Part shown: positions 45,567-53,898 of the stretch, in pieces
Numbering within the stretch: the first letter of the stretch is position 1
Layout of the letters: the number at the start of each line of letters is the position of its first letter
Source: Pseudomonas brenneri
Lineage (GTDB): Bacteria > Pseudomonadota > Gammaproteobacteria > Pseudomonadales > Pseudomonadaceae
Direction: 5' to 3'
NCBI RefSeq assembly: GCF_007858285.1
Contig: NZ_VFIL01000014.1
Span: 62,001 to 126,000 of the forward strand
DNA length: 64,000 nt
Translations under genes and position numbers: made by a program
The notes under the pieces: generated by a model
Databases searched by the model: none
What the model saw: only the letters and a program-made list of their open reading frames with translations
What the model was told of the DNA's origin: nothing

Positions 45567-46337
45567 ATGTCGATTTTGCAGGCCATCAGAACCTTCTTCT
45601 TTTACCTGCTACTGGGCACCAGTTCGTTTCTCTGGTGCACCCTGAGCTTTTTTATTGCGCCCTTTTTGCCATTCAAGGCGCGCTATCGCTTTATCAACGT
45701 CTATTGGTGCCGCTGCGCGTTGTGGCTGTCCAAGGTGTTCCTGGGTATTCGTTTCGAGGTCAAGGGCGCCGAGAATGTCCCGGACCAGCCGTGCGTGATC
45801 CTGTCGAACCACCAGAGCACCTGGGAAACCTTTTTCCTTTCTGCCTACTTCTCGCCCCTGAGCCAGGTGCTCAAGCGTGAGTTGCTGTTCGTACCGTTCT
45901 TTGGCTGGGCCATGGCCATGTTGCGCCCGATTGCTATCGACCGGGACAACCCCAAGGCCGCACTCAAGCATGTGGCGAAGAAGGGTGACGAGTTGCTCAA
46001 GGACGGTGTTTGGGTACTGATCTTCCCTGAAGGCACCCGCGTGCCCTTTGGCACTGTAGGCAAGTTCTCACGAGGTGGTACGGCATTGGCCGTCAACGCC
46101 AACCTGCCGGTGCTGCCGATTGCTCACAATGCTGGCAAGTTCTGGCCCAAGGAAGGCTGGGCCAAGCGTAAAGGCACCATCACCGTGGTGATCGGCGAGC
46201 CGATGTATGCCGAAGGGGAAGGACCGCGTGCAATTGCAGCGCTCAATGACCGCGCGGCGGCCTGGAATGAAGCGCAACAGCGGGCCATGGGTTCGCTGCC
46301 GCCACTACCGGTTGCAGAAGACCAGGCAGTGATCTGA
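45567..46337 (+). CDS. plsC: 1-acyl-sn-glycerol-3-phosphate acyltransferase
   Basis: Inner-membrane acyltransferase making phosphatidic acid, or a related lysolipid acyltransferase (LptA/PA0005 type). The 256-residue protein has two N-terminal hydrophobic segments, the catalytic motif NHQSTWETFF (HxxxxE variant of HxxxxD), and FPEGTRVPFG. The start is the ATG at 45567; a longer frame overlapping gmhB lacks support. An intrinsic terminator lies 135 bases after its stop. Some pseudomonads carry several PlsC paralogs, so the substrate is not certain. Confidence 0.93.
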   Translation: MSILQAIRTFFFYLLLGTSSFLWCTLSFFIAPFLPFKARYRFINVYWCRCALWLSKVFLGIRFEVKGAENVPDQPCVILSNHQSTWETFFLSAYFSPLSQVLKRELLFVPFFGWAMAMLRPIAIDRDNPKAALKHVAKKGDELLKDGVWVLIFPEGTRVPFGTVGKFSRGGTALAVNANLPVLPIAHNAGKFWPKEGWAKRKGTITVVIGEPMYAEGEGPRAIAALNDRAAAWNEAQQRAMGSLPPLPVAEDQAVI

Positions 46338-46472
46338 CGTTCTGTGGATAACCTGTGTACGGTTTGTTGGCGAAATGCAGTTTTTAGCTTGTAGGCTTAT
46401 GATTTTATTACATATTTCTTAAGCTAATAAAACAGCGAAAAACGTGCATAAGTTTTGCAGGCACTTAAAGTG

Positions 46473-46495
46473 CCGGCCCTTGTGGCCGGTTTTTT
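46473..46495. terminator. Intrinsic terminator between plsC and the sensor kinase gene
   Basis: CCGGCC-CTTGT-GGCCGG forms a 6-base GC stem followed by six T. A smaller hairpin GCACTT-AAAGTGC precedes it, and an outer inverted repeat GTGCATAA/TTATGCAC surrounds both. It ends plsC transcription. Confidence 0.82.
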
Positions 46496-46507
46496 ATGCA
46501 CAACTTT

Positions 46508-48811
46508 TTACTCTTCCCACACCGGCAATTGCAGGCTGAAAACCGTACCTTGCCCCACCACACTCTCACAGCCGATACGGCCACCGTGGCGATCCATTAC
46601 CGCCTTGACCATCGTCAGCCCCAAGCCCAAGCCTTCACTGCCCTGAGACGAGGCAAAGCGTCGGTACTGGCTGAACAACTCAGGTAGTTCTTCAGCCGCA
46701 ATACCTGGGCCTTGATCCTGGATATGGCACACCAACCCTTGGTCGTTACGTTCGAGCCTCACCGTAACCGTGGTGCCGGATGGGCTGTATTTGATCGCGT
46801 TCTGGATCAGGTTGAACAAGGCACGGGTCAACAGCGATTGATCCGCCAGGACCATGTCTTCACCGGCCTCGTCCAGGTCATGGACCAATTGGATATTTTT
46901 CAATTGGGCCAACAACGCCACCTGGTCAAACGCATCGAGTACCAGCATCGCAAACAGGCTGGGCTGGAATTGGTAGCCGTCGGACTCAGCCTTGGCCAGT
47001 TGCACGAACGACTCGGTCAAGTTCAACGCGCGGCGCACTTGCTGCTCGATCTGGGTAAACACCTGCGTGACGTCTGTGGCCTCATGCCGCTGCACGTCCA
47101 GCAACGCCAGGATTGCCGAGTGGGGTGCCCGCAGGTCATGGGACAGGAACTGCAGCAGGGTTTCACGTTGCTGTTGGGCATCACGTTCGACGCTCAGGTC
47201 GGTCAGGCTCAGCAACCAGCCCAGTGCAATGTCCCCGTCAGCCGGTAGCAACGGGGCAAGCTCCAGGCGCAGGCTGCGTTGCTGGATATCTCGGAATTCG
47301 ACGATTTCCAGGGCTGACAGCGGTGTATCGAGCTTGCCTTGCAACGGTGGATAACCCAGCGCCGCCAGCTGCTCCAGCAGGTTTTCGGAAATCAGTTCGT
47401 TGCCAAACACATCGCGGGCAATGCGGTTGGCCAGCAGGATATCGCCCTGCGGATCGGTGATCAGCGTAGCGACCGCCAGGCATTCCAGGCCATCAGCCAT
47501 GAAGCGCCGGGTGTCGCGGGTACGGCTGACGGCTTGCTCCAAAGCCACAATGCGGCCCTGCAACACGTCGCCACTACTGACGGGGACACGGCGGCGTTCC
47601 GGCAACACCTTGGGTTCGCTGTCGAGACGCGCCAGTTCCCAGCCGAAATAGGCCAGGATCACGCTCAGGCGGCGCCAGTTCCAGATCAGGTAGCCCAGCA
47701 GCATGCCGATCAGCGTGGCGGCTGGCGACCACCAGTGGCCCAGGCGCAACAAGCCCCAGGAGGCGAGGAGGGCAGTGCTCATGCAGGCCAGGGTCAGCCA
47801 CAGCGCGTAGCGTGGGCGCAACAGCAACAAGCCCATCAGCAATGCCACCATCGAGGTGGACAACAGCGTGGCCAGCCACGTTGGAAACACCGTAATACTG
47901 CGGTCTTGCAGCAGCCCGTTGAGGATATTGGCCTGAATCTCCACACCCGGTGTAGTACCGACGCTGGCCGACAGCGGCGTTACATAACGATCACCCATGC
48001 CGGGCGCGATAGCCCCCACCAGAATCACGCGATCACGCAACAGTTGAGCCGGGACTTCACCGCGCAGGACGCTGACATAAGGGACGCTGGGAAAGCCCTC
48101 ATCGGCAGCGATAAACGGAATACGGATGGCATTGTCCCGCTGCCAATCAGTATCGCCAGACGCCACTGACAACCCGGGCATATCGGTTTGCTGGCCAGTC
48201 AGTTCGAACGCCAGCCAAGCCAATTGCGGTACCAGTTGCCCAGGAGGCCCCTCACGCAGGTACAGGCTACGCACAATGCCGTCGCTGTCAGCTTCAACGT
48301 TGATATGGCCAACGCTCCTGGCGCAATCACGCAAGGGCTGCACGGGCAGGATCTGTGTCACAGGTTGCCCCAGGCGCTGCGTGCCTTCGCGAATCAAAGG
48401 CAACAACACATTGCCGGCATTGCAGATGGCCTGAGCCAGGCGTTGGTCGTTGGCAGGCTCGCGCGCCGGCTCGCTGAAGATCACATCGAACAGGATCCCC
48501 GCAGGCTTGGCGGCACTTAAATGGTCAAGCAGATCAGCGTGCAGGCGGCGTGACCAGGGCCATTGGCCGAGTTCCTTGAGACTCATGTCGTCAATGGTCA
48601 CCAACAGGATCCGCGAGTCCACGGGTAACGGCGCCAGGCGCCGCAGGCTGTCATACAACAGGTTATTCAGGGAAAGCCCGGGGCTCAGGGAGAGAAAGGC
48701 CGTCAGCGGCAGCAGGAGCAGGCTGATCCACAGCCATTCCCTGACCAGTCCATTGAACAGGCGCTGGGCCTGGGTCGGCTGGCGCTGTTCAGCCCGACGC
48801 CACCACTTCAC
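46508..48811 (-). CDS. CHASE2-domain sensor histidine kinase
   Basis: A 767-residue membrane sensor kinase. Order of parts: N-terminal membrane segment (about 28-48), a periplasmic CHASE2 domain (about 50-320; DDMSLKELGQWPWSRRLHADLL is typical), three clustered membrane segments (about 325-395), a PAS-like domain (ATLITDPQGDILLANRIA), a HisKA box FLSHDLRAPHSAIL with the phospho-acceptor His near residue 545, and a HATPase domain with NLIQNAIKYSP, DQGPGIAAEELP and GLGLGLTMVKAV. The start is a GTG at 48811, 18 bases after the FecR gene. The signal sensed is unknown. It likely pairs with the OmpR-type regulator at 50659. Confidence 0.93.
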   Translation of the reverse strand: MKWWRRAEQRQPTQAQRLFNGLVREWLWISLLLLPLTAFLSLSPGLSLNNLLYDSLRRLAPLPVDSRILLVTIDDMSLKELGQWPWSRRLHADLLDHLSAAKPAGILFDVIFSEPAREPANDQRLAQAICNAGNVLLPLIREGTQRLGQPVTQILPVQPLRDCARSVGHINVEADSDGIVRSLYLREGPPGQLVPQLAWLAFELTGQQTDMPGLSVASGDTDWQRDNAIRIPFIAADEGFPSVPYVSVLRGEVPAQLLRDRVILVGAIAPGMGDRYVTPLSASVGTTPGVEIQANILNGLLQDRSITVFPTWLATLLSTSMVALLMGLLLLRPRYALWLTLACMSTALLASWGLLRLGHWWSPAATLIGMLLGYLIWNWRRLSVILAYFGWELARLDSEPKVLPERRRVPVSSGDVLQGRIVALEQAVSRTRDTRRFMADGLECLAVATLITDPQGDILLANRIARDVFGNELISENLLEQLAALGYPPLQGKLDTPLSALEIVEFRDIQQRSLRLELAPLLPADGDIALGWLLSLTDLSVERDAQQQRETLLQFLSHDLRAPHSAILALLDVQRHEATDVTQVFTQIEQQVRRALNLTESFVQLAKAESDGYQFQPSLFAMLVLDAFDQVALLAQLKNIQLVHDLDEAGEDMVLADQSLLTRALFNLIQNAIKYSPSGTTVTVRLERNDQGLVCHIQDQGPGIAAEELPELFSQYRRFASSQGSEGLGLGLTMVKAVMDRHGGRIGCESVVGQGTVFSLQLPVWEE

Positions 48812-48829
48812 CGTACGAACGCCGCGGTG

Positions 48830-49828
48830 CTACTGCACACGGGTGGCAGGTGGGTAATAGAAGATGTCATAAACGCCTGCTTCTCCTTCCAGTCCCTGGT
48901 CATCGAAGGCCGACACGCGAACGTGATAGAACGAGGCCTTCAGTCCAGTGAAGCTCAAGCGCGGCTCACTGGAGAAGTTTTCCTGCTTGATGTTCATGAA
49001 CGTTGTATCGGTAGCCACTTGCGCACGATAGCGCCGGGCACCCGGTTGCGGATGCAGGATCAACGTCCAGACCGGCGCGTCGCCTTTCTGGCCGTCCTGG
49101 CCCATCAGGCGCGGAGCGGGCAATAGGTCGACCGTCTTCAACTCACCCTGTGTCTTGAGCAGCACCCCTTGTCGGGCGCCGACCTTCAATTCACCTTCCA
49201 CCGGGCCCGTCTGCGGTTTTTTCTTGAGCTGTTTGCCCACCGGATGCGGTTCGGTACGGCTGGCGGCTACCTGACCGTTGAGCACCTCGACGACCGATTG
49301 CTGATCGTCGTTACGCACACGAAAGTGCGTACCGCGCACACCCAGTACGCCCACCGGGGTCACGATCTGAAAACGGTCATAGTCGCTGGCACGCTTGAGT
49401 ACGTAGGCTTCCACTTGCCCTTGTTGCAGGATTACCTGGGGGATCGCCTGCTCCTCCACCAGGTGCAAACGCACCTCGGAGCTGGAGGGCAGGACAATCC
49501 GCGAGCCATCACCCAGCAACAAGCTGACAAACGCCGATGGCGAGGTTTTTACACTTTCCTGCTCATCGATCAGCATGCCTTCTTCCAACACACTGGGGCG
49601 CCCCTTGGCATCCAGCTTCCAGGCTTCACCGTTGAGGTGCTGGACTACAGCAGGCAGCGGTTGCGCCCTGCACAGCAGGTTGTCATCAATGTAGGGCGCA
49701 CGCACAGGTGCAGATTTTTTGGCCAAGGCCAAGGGACTGTTGATACAGAGCGCCAGGACCAGGCCTGAGCCCAGCAGCGAGGAAAGGGCAGAGCGATAGT
49801 GACGGGGAGAGAGAGTCATGGTGCTCAT
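48830..49828 (-). CDS. FecR-domain periplasmic protein
   Basis: A 332-residue protein with an N-terminal signal peptide (hydrophobic stretch SLLGSGLVLALCINSPLALA, residues about 17-36) and a FecR domain (about residues 60-200) with VTPVGVLGVRGTHFRVRND. The C-terminal third has a fibronectin-like pattern (YRAQVATDTTFMN, FYHVRVSAFDDQGLEGE). It lacks the N-terminal cytoplasmic anti-sigma part of true FecR, so it is a secreted sensor or surface protein rather than an anti-sigma factor. It precedes the CHASE2 kinase by 18 bases; both probably form one operon. The ATG at 49828 is likely, though one at 49819 is also possible. Confidence 0.88.
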   Translation of the reverse strand: MSTMTLSPRHYRSALSSLLGSGLVLALCINSPLALAKKSAPVRAPYIDDNLLCRAQPLPAVVQHLNGEAWKLDAKGRPSVLEEGMLIDEQESVKTSPSAFVSLLLGDGSRIVLPSSSEVRLHLVEEQAIPQVILQQGQVEAYVLKRASDYDRFQIVTPVGVLGVRGTHFRVRNDDQQSVVEVLNGQVAASRTEPHPVGKQLKKKPQTGPVEGELKVGARQGVLLKTQGELKTVDLLPAPRLMGQDGQKGDAPVWTLILHPQPGARRYRAQVATDTTFMNIKQENFSSEPRLSFTGLKASFYHVRVSAFDDQGLEGEAGVYDIFYYPPATRVQ

Positions 49829-50198
49829 CAAGGGTCTAGTTCTAAAGGTTCATCAGACTGCACGTTCAGAAAGCGTCTTGCAGTGGCAGGACCTTGAATG
49901 ATGCCTACGATACCCGATGACGTATCGCACTCGATAGCCGTAGAAGGCATGACGGGTTTTACGGGAAAGGTGACACATCCCTGTGTCTGCCGAATCGGCA
50001 AGGCCGAACCGGGTATACATCGAAGAAATACTGTCCCTCACATCCCTCCGACAGCAGCCCGAACAAGCTCCGGACTACGGATGATACGTCCCTGTATCGA
50101 GCGCGCTTCCCGCGTGCGCCCTCCCTGTGGTCACTCAGCAATAGAGAATTTACCTACAAGCAAGGTGCATAGGGCGGCATCGCAACATTTGTTCAGAT
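49829..50198. other. Intergenic region upstream of the fecR-type gene, no gene seen
   Basis: 370 bases without a convincing reading frame. It shows three loose TCCCTGT/ACATCCC repeats (about 49977, 50039 and 50087) but no recognised RNA, operator or terminator. It should carry the promoter for the FecR-CHASE2 unit. Confidence 0.6.
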
Positions 50199-50459
50199 TT
50201 AAAAGATCCAGCGTTGGTCCTGGTCAAGCACGCTGCCTTGTTGAACACCTTGCGGGGCATCAACTTCCCAGAATCCAGCGTAACCAAGGGCGTCTACAGA
50301 CTCGCTGTACACTTGAACTTGCTCGGCAGGAGCACTACGGGCATCCACCATTTCCGTCCCCAAACCTGTGGCCACCACCAATATCAACATCTTTCCCCAC
50401 ACACTGACCTTCTGCACGAGACTCACTCGTCCCGACAGCGCATAAAACCTGATTGCCAT
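50199..50459 (-). CDS. Small exported protein, unknown function
   Basis: An 86-residue frame starting at ATG 50459, with AAGGATC directly upstream as a good ribosome binding site. The N-terminal basic region and the hydrophobic stretch MLILVVATGLGTEMVDA (about residues 24-40) look like a signal peptide or anchor; the mature part is acidic (APAEQVQVYSESVDALGYAGFWEVD). No family recognised. It lies between the FecR gene and the divergent response regulator gene and could belong to the module. Whether it is translated is unproven. Confidence 0.55.
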   Translation of the reverse strand: MAIRFYALSGRVSLVQKVSVWGKMLILVVATGLGTEMVDARSAPAEQVQVYSESVDALGYAGFWEVDAPQGVQQGSVLDQDQRWIF

Positions 50460-50658
50460 TGATCCTTTTCCTGAGGGGCTTGAGCCGGTATCTTTCCAGC
50501 TGGGTACACGATGTTTAACGGCCTTAGGGCTATTTGATATCAGCGTACCGAGAGATTCAGGGGACTTGAGAAACTGGCCATAATTGTTCAGATTCAACGG
50601 TGAACTAGTACGCTCTCTTCAACCGCTGCAACATTCTTCAAGAAGAAAGGACCCTCCC

Positions 50659-51378
50659 ATGCGTGTCGCGATACTGGATGACGAACCTGCCGAATTGCGG
50701 CGGGTGGAACAGACACTGCGACAAATCCCAAGTGCCTCGGAGCAGCCATGGACGCTGCATTGCTTCGAGCGCGGCGAAGACTTGCTGCGCCAACTGCGCC
50801 GAGAAACTTTCGATTTACTGGTACTCGACTGGCAGTTGCCGGACCTGAGCGGCATCGCGATCCTGCGCTGGACCCGTGAACACATGGAGGCGCCCCCTCC
50901 CGTGATCATGCTGACCAGCCGCGATGCCGAGAGCGATATCGTCCAGGCACTGAACAGCGGCGCTGATGACTATGTCAGCAAACCGTTTCGCCCCAACGAG
51001 CTAAAGGCCCGGGTGAGTGCAGTCTTGCGTCGTCACGGCCTGCAGAAATCTGCTGCAACCGAAGTGCTGGTTTTCAACGACCTGACCTTCGACGATGCCG
51101 AGCTGACGGTCAGCCGCGCCGGTGATCCAATCAACCTGACCGAAAGGGAATACCGCCTGGCACGCTGCCTGTTCGCCAACCTGGCGCGGCCGCTGTCCCG
51201 GGAATATCTCTATGAACGGTTCTGGACCCATGAAGAAATGGTGTCTTCGCGGCCGTTGGATACCCATATCTATCGACTACGAAACAAGCTTGGACTGACG
51301 CCGGAACGGGGTTGGCAGTTACTGACGATCTATGGGTATGGCTATCGATTGGAGAGCGTGACCGCGGCTACGGCATAG
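50659..51378 (+). CDS. OmpR-family response regulator
   Basis: A 239-residue transcription factor: receiver domain (residues 1-120) with acidic pair Asp7/Asp8, phospho-acceptor Asp57 in LVLDWQLPDLSG, Thr86 and Lys108 (YVSKPFRP), followed by an OmpR/PhoB winged helix (about 140-235, INLTEREYRLARCLFANLARPLSREYLYERFW). The ATG at 50659 follows AAAGGA. It diverges from the CHASE2/FecR unit and is probably the partner of that kinase. Its targets are not known. It ends shortly before a parS-like site and a bidirectional terminator shared with gyrB. Confidence 0.92.
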   Translation: MRVAILDDEPAELRRVEQTLRQIPSASEQPWTLHCFERGEDLLRQLRRETFDLLVLDWQLPDLSGIAILRWTREHMEAPPPVIMLTSRDAESDIVQALNSGADDYVSKPFRPNELKARVSAVLRRHGLQKSAATEVLVFNDLTFDDAELTVSRAGDPINLTEREYRLARCLFANLARPLSREYLYERFWTHEEMVSSRPLDTHIYRLRNKLGLTPERGWQLLTIYGYGYRLESVTAATA

Positions 51379-51382
51379 CTAA

Positions 51383-51398
51383 TGTTCCACGTGGAGCA
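51383..51398. other. parS: parS-like site 1 (one mismatch)
   Basis: TGTTCCACGTGGAGCA differs at one base from the perfect palindrome TGTTCCACGTGGAACA, the ParB-binding centromere site of pseudomonads. It lies in the gap between the response regulator gene and the gyrB terminator. Confidence 0.75.
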
Positions 51399-51426
51399 TT
51401 TTAAAAAGGCCTGAAATCCGGGCAAT

Positions 51427-51459
51427 AAAAAAGGCCAACGTTTGACGTTGGCCTTTTTT
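51427..51459. terminator. Bidirectional terminator between the response regulator gene and gyrB
   Basis: AAAAAAGGCCAACG-TTTGA-CGTTGGCCTTTTTT is a symmetric stem with A and T tracts at both ends, so it ends transcription from both converging genes. Confidence 0.93.
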
Positions 51460-51476
51460 GTTTCGCAATGGCGTTA

Positions 51477-53894
51477 TCAGAAGTCCAGGTTGGACACTGC
51501 CAGGGCATTGCTCTCGATGAAGTCACGACGTGGCTCGACCGCATCACCCATCAGGGTGTTGAAGATCTGGTCCGCGCCAATGGCGTCTTCGATGGTCACA
51601 CGCAACATGCGACGCTGCGCTGGGTCCATGGTGGTTTCCCACAACTGATCCGGGTTCATCTCGCCCAGACCTTTGTATCGCTGAATGGTGTGACGCTTGG
51701 TGCTTTCAGCCATCAACCAGTCCAGTGCTTCCTTGAACTCTTTGACCTGCTTCTTGCGTTCGCCACGCTGAATATAAGCGCCGTCGTCCAACAGGGTGCT
51801 CAGTTGCGCGCCCAGGGTAACCACGGTCTTGTAGTCGTTGCTGCCGAAGAAGTCGCGGTTGAAGGTGACGTAGTTCGACAGACCGTGGGAGATCAGTTCG
51901 ACCTCTGGCAACCAGACATTACGTTCACGGTCTTCACGCAGGCTGGCTTTGTAGACCAGGCCGGACTTCTCGACAGTGCGCAGACGGACTTCGTACTGGG
52001 CCAGCCAATCCTGCATCGCTGCGTGATCGCCCAACTGTTCCAGGCTGACAGCTGGCAGGTAGATGAAGTGCTCGGTCAGCTCCTGAGGGTACAGGCGCGA
52101 CAAACGCTTGAGAGTCTTCATCACCATACGGAAGTCGTTTACCAGGCGCTCCAGCGCCTCACCGGAGATGCCCGGGGCTTCGTCGTTCAAGTGCAGGCTG
52201 GCATCTTCCAGGGCCGACTGCGTCATGTACTCTTCCATGGCGTCGTCGTCTTTGATGTATTGCTCTTGCTTGCCCTTTTTCACTTTGTACAACGGTGGCT
52301 GGGCGATGTAGATGTAGCCACGCTCGATCAGCTCTGGCAACTGACGGAAGAAGAAGGTCAGCAGCAGGGTACGGATGTGCGAACCGTCGACGTCAGCATC
52401 GGTCATGATGATGATGTTGTGGTAGCGCAGCTTGTCGATGTTGTACTCGTCGCGACCAATGCCACAGCCCAGGGCGGTGATCAAGGTGCCGACTTCCTGG
52501 GAGGAAATCATCTTGTCGAAACGGGCTTTCTCGACGTTGAGGATCTTGCCCTTCAACGGCAGGATCGCCTGGGTGCGACGGTTGCGACCCTGCTTGGCGG
52601 AACCGCCAGCAGAGTCACCTTCCACCAAGTACAGCTCGGAGAGGGCAGGGTCCTTCTCCTGGCAGTCCGCAAGTTTGCCCGGCAGGCCAGCAATATCCAG
52701 CGCGCCTTTACGACGAGTCATTTCACGGGCTTTACGCGCCGCTTCACGAGCCCGCGCCGCATCGATCATCTTGCCGACGACTAGCTTGGCTTCGTTGGGG
52801 TTTTCCAACAGGAAGTCAGAGAAGTACTTACCCATTTCCTGTTCGACAGCGGTCTTCACTTCGGAAGAAACCAGCTTGTCTTTGGTCTGGGAGCTGAACT
52901 TCGGATCCGGAACCTTGACCGAAATAATTGCGGTCAGGCCTTCACGCGCATCATCACCGGTGGTGGCGACTTTGTGCTTCTTCGCCAGGCCTTCAGCTTC
53001 GATGTAGGTGTTCAGGTTACGCGTCAGGGCGGAACGGAAACCCACCAGGTGAGTACCGCCATCGCGCTGAGGAATGTTGTTGGTGAAGCACAACAGGTTC
53101 TCGTTGAAGCTGTCGTTCCACTGCAGGGCGATTTCCACGCCGATGCCGTCTTCACGCTGGATGTTGAAGTGGAACACCTGGTTGACCGCAGTCTTGTTGG
53201 TGTTCAGGTATTCAACGAACGCACGCAGGCCGCCTTCGTACTTGAACAGTTCTTCCTTGCCGCTGCGCTCGTCCTTGAGGACGATACCCACACCGGAGTT
53301 GAGGAAGGACAGTTCACGAATCCGCTTGGCCAGGATGTCCCAGCTGAAGTGGATATTCTTGAAGGTGTCAGCCGAAGGCTTGAAGTGAATCTGGGTACCG
53401 GTGGTTTCGCTGTCACCAACGATCGCCATAGGAGCCTGAGGCACACCATGGACGTAGGTCTGTTCCCAGATCTTGCCACTACGGCGAACGGTCAGGATCA
53501 GTTCTTCCGACAGGGCGTTTACCACCGACACACCTACACCGTGCAAGCCGCCGGATACTTTGTAGGAGTTGTCATCGAACTTACCGCCGGCGTGGAGCAC
53601 AGTCATGATGACCTCTGCCGCCGATACGCCTTCTTCTTTATGCACATCTACCGGAATGCCGCGACCGTTGTCGCGTACGGTGATGGACTCGTCCGGGTGG
53701 ATAATGATGCTGATGTCGTCGCAGTGGCCGGCCAGTGCTTCGTCGATGGAGTTGTCGACCACCTCGAACACCATGTGGTGCAGACCGCTACCATCATCGG
53801 TGTCGCCAATGTACATACCGGGACGTTTGCGTACGGCATCCAAACCTTTCAGCACTTTAATGCTGGTCGAGTCGTACGTGTTTTCTTCGCTCAT
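51477..53894 (-). CDS. gyrB: DNA gyrase subunit B
   Basis: ATPase subunit of gyrase, which introduces negative supercoils. The 805-residue protein has the GHKL ATPase domain (EVVDNSIDEALAGH, GGLHGVGVSVVNALS), the transducer domain, the TOPRIM region (VEGDSAGGSAKQGRNRRTQA, TDADVDGSHIRTLLL) and the C-terminal tail RYKGLGEMNPDQLWETTMD. It lies four bases after recF, in the conserved dnaA-dnaN-recF-gyrB order. Confidence 0.99.
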   Translation of the reverse strand: MSEENTYDSTSIKVLKGLDAVRKRPGMYIGDTDDGSGLHHMVFEVVDNSIDEALAGHCDDISIIIHPDESITVRDNGRGIPVDVHKEEGVSAAEVIMTVLHAGGKFDDNSYKVSGGLHGVGVSVVNALSEELILTVRRSGKIWEQTYVHGVPQAPMAIVGDSETTGTQIHFKPSADTFKNIHFSWDILAKRIRELSFLNSGVGIVLKDERSGKEELFKYEGGLRAFVEYLNTNKTAVNQVFHFNIQREDGIGVEIALQWNDSFNENLLCFTNNIPQRDGGTHLVGFRSALTRNLNTYIEAEGLAKKHKVATTGDDAREGLTAIISVKVPDPKFSSQTKDKLVSSEVKTAVEQEMGKYFSDFLLENPNEAKLVVGKMIDAARAREAARKAREMTRRKGALDIAGLPGKLADCQEKDPALSELYLVEGDSAGGSAKQGRNRRTQAILPLKGKILNVEKARFDKMISSQEVGTLITALGCGIGRDEYNIDKLRYHNIIIMTDADVDGSHIRTLLLTFFFRQLPELIERGYIYIAQPPLYKVKKGKQEQYIKDDDAMEEYMTQSALEDASLHLNDEAPGISGEALERLVNDFRMVMKTLKRLSRLYPQELTEHFIYLPAVSLEQLGDHAAMQDWLAQYEVRLRTVEKSGLVYKASLREDRERNVWLPEVELISHGLSNYVTFNRDFFGSNDYKTVVTLGAQLSTLLDDGAYIQRGERKKQVKEFKEALDWLMAESTKRHTIQRYKGLGEMNPDQLWETTMDPAQRRMLRVTIEDAIGADQIFNTLMGDAVEPRRDFIESNALAVSNLDF

Positions 53895-53898
53895 GCCT

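Noticed and set aside
49853..50041. A 62-residue frame upstream of the FecR gene
   Set aside because: No ribosome binding site, unusual His/Arg/Cys-rich composition and no secretion signal. Treated as non-coding.
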